In this document: one piece after another, positions 56,474 to 64,000 of the stretch
Numbering within the stretch: the first letter of the stretch is position 1
Layout: every line of letters starts with the position of its first letter
Source: Kryptolebias marmoratus
Lineage: Eukaryota > Chordata > Actinopteri > Cyprinodontiformes > Rivulidae
Direction: 5' to 3'
Length of the DNA: 64,000 nt
NCBI RefSeq assembly: GCF_001649575.2
Contig: NC_051452.1
Location: 1,412,026-1,476,025 of the forward strand
Program-made: the position numbers and the translations under genes
Notes under the pieces: generated by a model
The model's input: only the letters and a program-made list of their open reading frames with translations
Told to the model about the DNA's origin: nothing
The model's database searches: none

Positions 56474-59400
56474 TTTGTTTTTGTCAGGAACTCTTCTTTC
56501 CAAAAGAAGAGTTCACCTCAGCTTTGGCCCAAACTTGAAAAAGGCTCGCTTCCTTCAAAGAGACGCAGGGACAACTCATTTCAGTTGTCATTTTTTAGTC
56601 ATCCTTTCTTTTCTCATCAGAAGCAGCGTGCATCGGTCAGCACGAGGAGGTTGAAAACCAGTGGAAGCTTTCAGTTGAAGCACAGCTGAACAATGAGAAT
56701 GATGGGTGCGCTCGATTCCCTGCAAGGTGCATGCCGGCCGGGTGGAGATAGTGAAGACATTCAAGTGTCGGATTTTGCTGATTCAACTCGACAGATACTA
56801 AAATCATCCAATGGCTGTTGGGCAAAAACCTTGTGACAATGCAGGGTTTCTTTCAAAAGATATTTGATTAATTTAATGTTCTTTGCCTGACTAATATGTA
56901 AAGTATTAGTGATGCATTACCCACTCAAGCCAAGTGATATGCCCTGTTAAATGACGTTCCCAGATTTCTGTAATTAGCATCCGCCGAGGAGAATATCGAG
57001 CTAAAAACGAAGCAATGATCAAATGATTTACGGTCTTCCACCTTGGTGTAATGCTGCATGATTGGAAACAAAAATAGACAGAAAAAAACCCCTCCTTGGG
57101 CAAGTTTACTTTTTTACATATCTGCAGTTTACATCCCTAAAGGTTGAATAAGCAGGTCTCTTCTCACACGGTCAGCAGTTAAAGCTCTGAAGCAGCTGGA
57201 AAAGAAAAAAACAAAAAACAAAAACCGTGTGAGTGGGAGAATGAATAAGTCTCACCTCCCTCGTGGTCTGGCTAAGTGCTTTCTGTCAGGGCTTAAGCCT
57301 TGACTGTTTTGAGATTAGCCTCGAATGGCTTTTGATCGGGGATTTTCAATAAGTTTTACATAATTCTCAACCTTTCGCCGTTCTCTTTATTTCCTTTTAT
57401 TCTAACGCGGCCCGCAGAGTTCAGTTGCTGCGGATAATTCGGGATTCGGCGTCCTGTTAGAGGCAGCTTTATCATTGGCCTCGAGTTTATTTGTCAAGTC
57501 GGCAAACCTTATAGAGTTGTCTTTAACAGTGACTCAAGGAGTTTATAGAGGAAACGTCAGGGTGGGAAGAAATATCAGTGCCTGATGGGGAACAAGGGGA
57601 AAGGAAACACTTTCTTCTAACCTTATTGAAATTCCCCAAATGAAATTGCCACAGCAGTTCCATTTACCCTTTTTTTTATATTTGCTATCTCTGTACAAAA
57701 AAAAAGCAGAAGAGATGTGACATAATACTGTCATTTCTGAGGAACCTTAACGAAAATCTACAGCAGATGTTTAAATATTGCACATCTGTGAAAGAAAAAA
57801 AAAAACTGAGTAGTAAAGTGAGCCGCTAAGAGGCTTGTTGGGAAAAAGTAGTTTTCTTTAATTAACTTCTGTGTTTTAAAACACCTTGCCGCTGCTACAA
57901 ATAGCTAACCGAGTCTCTGTTACTCGATAAAACTCTTTTATACCAAAGATCTGCTGATGTGTCCGTTTGCCATTCAGCAATGGTGCATTCAAGGACCAGG
58001 GAGTATTGATTACAATTGCACGATGATGCATTCACAGACTAGATTGGCCGGTAAAGCTTAAAGGTGACCTATTTTGGTCAGTAGGCCTATTATTGGTGCA
58101 CTGATAATTGATTTTAATCGCAAAATCGTTCCGATGATTCGGAGCAAAGAAGCTTCATATTTTTCAGTTTGTCAAAGAGAAGCCCCACACCCAACACCCG
58201 ACACATCCCTGTGCGCCGAAAAGGCTCAAATTAGGGATTGGACGACAACTTTCAGTTCTGCTGCCTCTGTCAGTGAGAAAAGCAACAAATATTAACACTC
58301 TTACTTATTATTTCACACCAATTTCCACAACTGCTGAAGATATTGAAGCTGTTGGGGGTTTTCTAGGTTTTCTAACCGAAACAAAGAACCACACGGAGAG
58401 AGAGTAAATTGTCTTTTTGGATACTTTTGCAAAAGGAGAAGTCACTCGGACACGACCTTTCGGGTCAAAACTAAACCTGTCAAGCAGCAGCATCTTTTTT
58501 TTATTAGAAACAAGGAATGGGTCAGGACAGGTTCTGCCACACAGATTAATCACACAAATAGAACTTAAACAGTAAAGCGTGCCGGTCCCTACGAGGCTAT
58601 TGTTCACCGAGATGTTGGTGGCCAGGAGGTCTTTTTGCACAACGTCTGTTTCGGATTCTGCAAACGCACGTTACATTCACGCTGCCATGTTTGCGCCGGC
58701 TTACATCTGATAAAGATAAGATAAGACTTCATCACCCTGAAGGAAAGTCGGCGGCTGCCCAAATGCTTTCAATTAACAACACTACGATAAGACATCTGCA
58801 CACGTTCGTAGCGTTTATGCAGATATCTACCACCGATGCAAGAGCCAGACCATCACGTTGTTTAAATATAGATTCAGATACACCTAAAAAAAAAAACAAG
58901 AAATATGCTCCAACGGTTCAACAACTAGCGAGGCGAATACAACTCCAGGCTGTCAACGTCAGACCTCGCCCACGTAGCTGATGTATTTCAAGTAGGAGTA
59001 CTTCTTATTGCGGCACAGACCAAAGATAGCTGCCATTCCCGGTCGTGGTCAAAAAACTGGCGTGAAATAACGAGTAAGAAATAAACGAGTGCTAATGTTC
59101 ACCGTTTTTCTTATTGGCAAAGGTCTCGCTGCTATTTGTGCGGAAGTGTCGCGGTTCAGTGTCGGCCTTTCCGACTTTCCTGAGGCAGTGGCAGAATAAT
59201 GACACTTTTATTGAAACACAACCGTGAATTATTCTGTAATGGTTTGGGACCGCAACTGTGACATCCATCCAACATGGCCGACCGGTCCCTGTTTTGGCAT
59301 TTTAAGAAGGTGCCAGTACGATTTTAAGAGTACAGTTCAGGTATTTTTGCTTTCCAAAGTCGTTGCAGGAGATATTTATCTGTTCAGATGTGTTTTGTTC

Positions 59401-60324
59401 TGACTTGTTGATCGTATTCACACCTGTACATCAGATTGAAACAAGAATTACGTCAATACTTTACATTTAAAAACTGCTTTTTTTGTGACAGACGCCATAT
59501 TTCTGCCGTTTGATTCAAAACCCTTTCATTGTCAATAAAGATAACGGAAAAACATCAAATCAAAACGTCACGTGCAGCGATGACTTGTGGGTAAATCCTT
59601 CGCTGTAGTACACAAAAGGGGGCGGGGCTAAAGAGCACTCCAGGGGGACTGGGACCCACGAACGGCAATCGTCACCAGCGTAAACGTGCTTTTCCCTCAA
59701 ACTTCAACCAGGTATAAATGAAAATGCAAACCAGGCCTACATTATGAACATTAAACATTTATGGCATGAAAAAAAAATAACAAACAGAATGCATATGCAC
59801 GAAATAACAATGAGAAGCTCTGTGTTGCTGTGGCAACGACTCACTGGGTTTCACCTCTGGGATGCGATCTTGGGAGTCTTTCACTCATCTCACCTTCTTC
59901 CTCCTGCTTTGCCCTGACAGGTCACCCAGCTTCCTCCCTCTCTCTCTGTCTCTGCGGCGAACAGAATCCGAAGCACCGTGGCCTCCTAGATTTCCATAAC
60001 AATGCCAATGCAAATGTTTTAAACAGTCTCTCTCTGTGATGAAAGCATTTCACAGCAATGCAGTTCAGGACTTCCGTCAGTCCCAGTGCATTCTGGGATA
60101 CTATCCTAAATCTGCACGTTAGGTACAAGTCAGCCCATTTTAAAAGTGACATATTGATTTTTATCCTGTTTTAGACACTCCCTGATTCACTGCACGCCAT
60201 TTCTGTCAGGAGAAGGAGCAGATTTATCAATATTTTGGACAGAGATTATTCAAAGGCATGAAATATTCACGTGGACTATCTGATATTTGCACAAGAACCT
60301 TTTTCGCTTAATCTTGGCAAACAA
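56474..60324. other. Non-coding stretch, nothing recognised
   Basis: About 3.9 kb without an exon, RNA gene or transposon I can name. The stretch 57270-57530 is non-repetitive and could be conserved, but this is a guess. Confidence 0.4.
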
Positions 60325-61285
60325 TGGAAATACACCACATTGTAAAAAGTATTCACTCATCCAAGTCACTGAATCCAGGTGTTCCGATTCCCTTCCGCGG
60401 CCACAGGTGTGTAAAATCACCCGCTTCTACAAACTTCAGTGAAAGAACGGGTCGCTCCCAGGAGCTCAGTGAATTCCAGCGTGGTGCCGTGACGGAATGC
60501 CACCTGTGCAGTAAGTCCAGTCGGGACTAAATATTCCACAGTCGGCTGTTAGTGGTTTTATAACAAAGTGGAAGAGATCGGGAACGACAGCGTTTTGGCC
60601 ACGTAAAATCACAAAGCTCAGCTGAGGTCGCCGACGTTCTGCAGAGTCAACATCTCCAGACTTCATGAGGCCTTCAGATCGGCTCAGAGAGCAGAGAGCT
60701 TCATGGAATGGGTTTCCATGGCAACCGCTGCATCCAAGCCTTCCATCACCAGGTGCAAAGCGTCAGATGCAGTGGAGTGGAGACGTGTCCTCTGTCTGAC
60801 AATCCGACGGACGAGTTCTTGTCCGACTGCTCTGTGCCGAGTGTAAAGTTCGGTGGAGGGAGCATCATGGTGTGGGGTTGTTTTTCAGCTGCTTAGTTCC
60901 AGAGAAAGGAACTCTTAATGCTTCATTGTACCAAGACATTTTGGACAACTTTGTGGGAACAGTTTAGGGACGGCTACTTCCTGTTCCAACATGACCTCCA
61001 GGGTACAAAGCAAGGTCCACAAAGACATGGATGATGGAAGAACCTGACCGGCCTGCACAGAGTCCTGACCTCAACCTGACAGAACAGCTTTGGGATGAAT
61101 CAGAGCAGAGACTGAGAGCCAGGCCTTCTGTCCAACATCAGGGTCTGACCTCACAGATGAGCTCCTGGAAGAACGGTCCAAAAACTCCCAGAAACATTCC
61201 TAAACCTGTGGAAAGACTTCCCAGAGGAGCTGAAGCTGTTACAGCTGCAAAGGGTGGGAGAACTTCAGATTAAACCCCGTAGAGT
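60325..61285 (+). pseudogene. Tc1/mariner element relic with decayed transposase
   Basis: Starts with TTGTAAAAAGTATTCACTCA, close to a Tc1 terminus, and continues through TTCCAGCGTGGTGCCGTGAC (the N-terminal DNA-binding region). The plus-strand frame at 60708-60896 ends VKFGGGSIMVWGCFSAA, the conserved block between the catalytic acidic residues. Further on come WEQFRDGYF-like and LFQHD-like codons, then PAQSPDLNLTEQLWDESEQR, the PSxSPDLNPIEHLWDELER block with its third acidic residue kept. Several internal deletions and frameshifts separate the pieces and the right terminus is not seen. It cannot make an active transposase. Confidence 0.9.
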
Positions 61286-63104
61286 AAGAATTAGGCATAA
61301 ATACGTATCTTATTTGAATGGTTTAAGACATGCATTTCTCTTTTTTTATACCCAGAAAATTAAAAATCCTCAATAACAAGATCATTTTCATGTATTTAAA
61401 CCCACAAAAATGACAAGGCCTGCTGACGGGCGTCTTCTGGTTTTTTTTTCTTCTAACCAAACATGTCCTCCTTTCGTCTCAAGAAAGAGGGCATTCTCGT
61501 GACTGAATTATATCACAAATCTTTGTCATCGTCATCATCGTGGCAGATTGGTGCAGCCCCGGAGAAAACTTTTGAAAGCTTTGAAATTTAGTCAGACAGT
61601 CGGGGTTAGAGAGACATAAATAGAGCGTTTTTGCATCGGCCAAAGAAAGCCGAAGGCAAATGATTGAGATTAACGATTCCGTGAATTATTCATGTTCGGG
61701 TCTAAGCTCAAATGGGGGGGAATCTGAGTAATCCGACCAACAGTCGGAGTCATGATTCCTTTTTTGTTTTTCAATTTTAAAAGAAAGAAAACCATTGCTA
61801 TTTTTGGTAAATAAAGACATTCAGCAAGAGGGAAAGTAGTTTAGGTAAAAGATCAAAAGACCGACAAAGGGAAAAGCTATCAATCAAAGGCTGAAACAGC
61901 TAGCTAATTGTTATGCTAACAGCTAATGATGCTAAATGGAGAGTGAAGTATTTAACTAGGAAAGTTTGAAGGACTAATGAATTATGTCGGTGCAGCTACT
62001 GCCCAGAAATATTCACAGGATGTTTGTAATTACGAAGGAGAAAAGGGAGGGTTTGATGTCCCTAATTAAGACTTGGCAGAGTCCCACAAATATGAAGCTA
62101 ATCGTATTTGGGAAAAGTTATTTGTCAGCAGAATTTTGACCAGTTTTTCAGTAGGCACCCATTACATAATTCGTCTCTTGAAAAAAAACACGGCCTTGTG
62201 AGCCAACCTCAAAATTTAGGTGGATTTTCATGCAGAAGTCTAACAGGCTAAGGCCTAGAGTGGCACAGAAGTTGCATCAGCTGACGATTTTTCCTCATTT
62301 TGGACCCTGGAAAGATCAAACGTACAGTCCAGTATTTGGGTTTACCTCAACAGGAGGCTTTTGCATCATGTCGGATTCCCAACCCCCCCTCCTCACAGAC
62401 ACACAAACACTGGGCACCAATCACCTTTTTTTCCCAAAGAGATCTCCTCCTCCCCCCTCCTGTGCAGTTTAGACTTCGACGGGGGCCGGAAAACACAATT
62501 ACCTCATCTTCCCTCGAAACGCATTCGGGCCGACCGTGGCGAAAAATGAAAACAGACAAAAAGAGGGGGGGGGGGGCACGCGGAAACGAGGGCAGGTGTA
62601 AGCGAGATAAGGATTTTTTTGCCCTTTGGCTAATATTACTTGGTTATTTAACATCTTACCTAATCTGGACTGAATCACTGAATCACCTCCGACTGACCAG
62701 AGTCAACCAGTCTCTAAAATCAGGAAATGGACCTGAAGATGGTGGACAGTCTTTTTTTTTTTTTTTTGGTACTGACAATGCTGCTACATCAACGGTGTTT
62801 CTAAAATACCAAAGAAAATGGAAGGTTTCATCTCCTATCATCCACCTCTGGTGTCATCAGAGCGGCTGTAAAAATGCAAAGTAGCACAGTTCTCCTGTGG
62901 TCTGATTCAGATTTTTCAAATCCTTTTCAAACCCCCTCCTGTTTCTTTGAGCTAAGAAGAGAGCAGCAGACATAAGGGACACCTCTTAAAGAAAATACTA
63001 CTAATAATAACAAAGCTCAGGAATATAGGGTTTGGACCATTTTTTTTGTCCCCAGCAAAGTCTTTCTTATTATTGCCACGCCACAAATCACTGAATGTAC
63101 ATCT
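61286..63104. other. Non-coding stretch, nothing recognised
   Basis: A G-run near 62563-62576 and T-runs near 62752-62767. The 61470-61720 interval is non-repetitive and might be conserved. The long frame at 62300-62884 has no domain. Confidence 0.4.
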
Positions 63105-63166
63105 GCAGCCCATTAACTTTTGGAGTCAACCCCATCCAAGATGGCTGCCACAGCTAAGAGTCAGAG
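63105..63166 (+). repeat. Fragment of the 'GGCCATCTTGAATTG' dispersed repeat
   Basis: TTTTGGAGTCAACCCCATCC then AAGATGGCTGCCACAGC is the family motif in inverse order. Confidence 0.45.
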
Positions 63167-63322
63167 CCTCTGCTCCAACACACCTGTTTTAAATCAACGG
63201 GTGATTAACAGGCTTCTGCAGGACATGAAGAGGTGATTTAACCTCTGAATCAAGTGTTGGAGCAGAGAAACAAGGAAACCATGCAGGATGGTGGCCCTGA
63301 GGACCAGAATTGGACACCCCTG
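63167..63322 (-). mobile_element. hAT-like MITE ('GGGCAATCCTGGT' family), truncated
   Basis: Contains CTCTGCTCCAACACACCTG, GGCTTCTGCAGGACATGAAG and right end GGACCAGAATTGGACACCCC then TG. The left terminus is missing, so no target duplication can be judged. Confidence 0.82.
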
Positions 63323-63917
63323 ATGTAGACACTTTGCACAAGTGTTAAATCACCTGCATTGATACAGCACATTTAGTTTTTCTAATCATAAAACAATCAA
63401 TGTTTTTGCTTGTAGACGCTTGTCACGACTTAGGGTTATCTCTGCAAAGTCTCCAACAGCAGCCTTGTGTTGACAAAAAACCAGGAACCACCCGCACCCG
63501 CGTTCTTACACACAGATACTCTGGATGGTGTTTGTAAATCCACTGAGTTTTGTATAATCCATAACTGACATAAGTTGCTACAGATTCAATGGAAAACAAT
63601 AATCACTAAAGGGAATAAAGACACTGTTTCTGGTTTCGTTACCTTTTCTCCAAGGAAGACGGGACCATTTCAAAAAGTGACATTTTGCCCAAATCTTGCA
63701 CTATTACTAACCTGAACCAAACAAACACAAAAAGAAGTGTTAGCCTTCCTGTATTCCTGCCTCTTCCGTGCCAGAGCTTTAGACTGAGAACATCTTACGT
63801 TAATAGAACAAAATTACACCCTTTTGAGCTGAAATCTTGGAAAAAAAAAAAAAAAAAAGTTTATCGCGATCTCTAGACGTATGTGCTGGGAATCAGGTAT
63901 TTTTTCGCTCAATGTCC
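63323..63917. other. Non-coding stretch, nothing recognised
   Basis: Ends in a poly-A run at about 63839-63858. No exon or transposon recognised. Confidence 0.4.
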
Positions 63918-64000
63918 GTAAAGTTTACAGTGGCAACCATCTTGAATCAGGCCGACTTCAAAAAAGGGCTAATCGGTGGCGGACGACTCGGCTACTAATG
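63918..64000 (+). repeat. Fragment of the 'GGCCATCTTGAATTG' dispersed repeat at the window edge
   Basis: GTGGCAACCATCTTGAATCA then GGCCGACTTCAAAAAAGGGC matches the first monomer at 11.62 kb; it continues past the window. Confidence 0.55.

Noticed and set aside
62300..62884. 194-codon frame
   Set aside because: It spans a G-run and T-run and shows no domain, splice sites or repeat-protein match.

Overview
This window looks like a piece of ray-finned fish (probably percomorph teleost) nuclear DNA with no convincing exon of a host gene. It carries scaffold-style runs of N, many microsatellites, and a dense set of transposon remnants typical of teleosts: hAT MITEs, PIF/Harbinger-like elements, Tc1/mariner relics, an ISL2EU-like THAP/YqaJ element, a Penelope-like GIY-YIG fragment and non-LTR (LINE) reverse-transcriptase fragments. 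Most long open frames are low-complexity repeats, cross N gaps, or lie inside transposons. No prokaryotic features (operons, CRISPR, Shine-Dalgarno sites) and no tRNA or rRNA genes were seen. Family names are from memory of the families; nothing was searched.

Layout. 0-15 kb: a (TCCA)n tract, a dispersed retroelement-type repeat, an N gap walled by poly-G, three copies (2.8, 4.4 and 12.2 kb) of a hAT-like family carrying a BED zinc finger, a hAT MITE with target duplication at 8.25 kb, and a CpG-rich stretch near 8.8-9.3 kb. 15-20 kb: Harbinger-like fragments, a CpG- and (CA)n-rich interval at 16-17.3 kb, a 499-bp hAT MITE at 17.7 kb and a ~98-bp minisatellite at 19.4-20.0 kb. 20-30 kb: further MITE copies, a ~0.93-kb GGAT/GAT array with a 422-bp higher-order repeat, and a gapped BED-hAT copy. 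30-46 kb: a LINE 3' fragment, a TIR transposon with a palindromic core (31.8 kb), a Tc1 relic, a BED-hAT copy containing a 269-bp foldback (40.9 kb), a Penelope fragment (43.3 kb), and a Harbinger fragment nested in a hAT MITE (45.1 kb). 46-64 kb: an ISL2EU-like remnant with convergent THAP and YqaJ/SWIM-type reading frames, a LINE RT relic, more BED-hAT copies, a hAT-like element interrupted by a 480-bp gap, a Harbinger element hosting a poly-A retrocopy (55.6-56.5 kb), and a decayed Tc1 transposase (60.3-61.3 kb).

The genes do not work together as a pathway; what the window records is nested transposition. The dominant signal is one hAT-like family, about eleven copies in 64 kb, whose longest members encode only an N-terminal CGGBP1-like BED finger. 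Its internal segment is repeatedly deleted, invaded by a foldback, or replaced by Ns.
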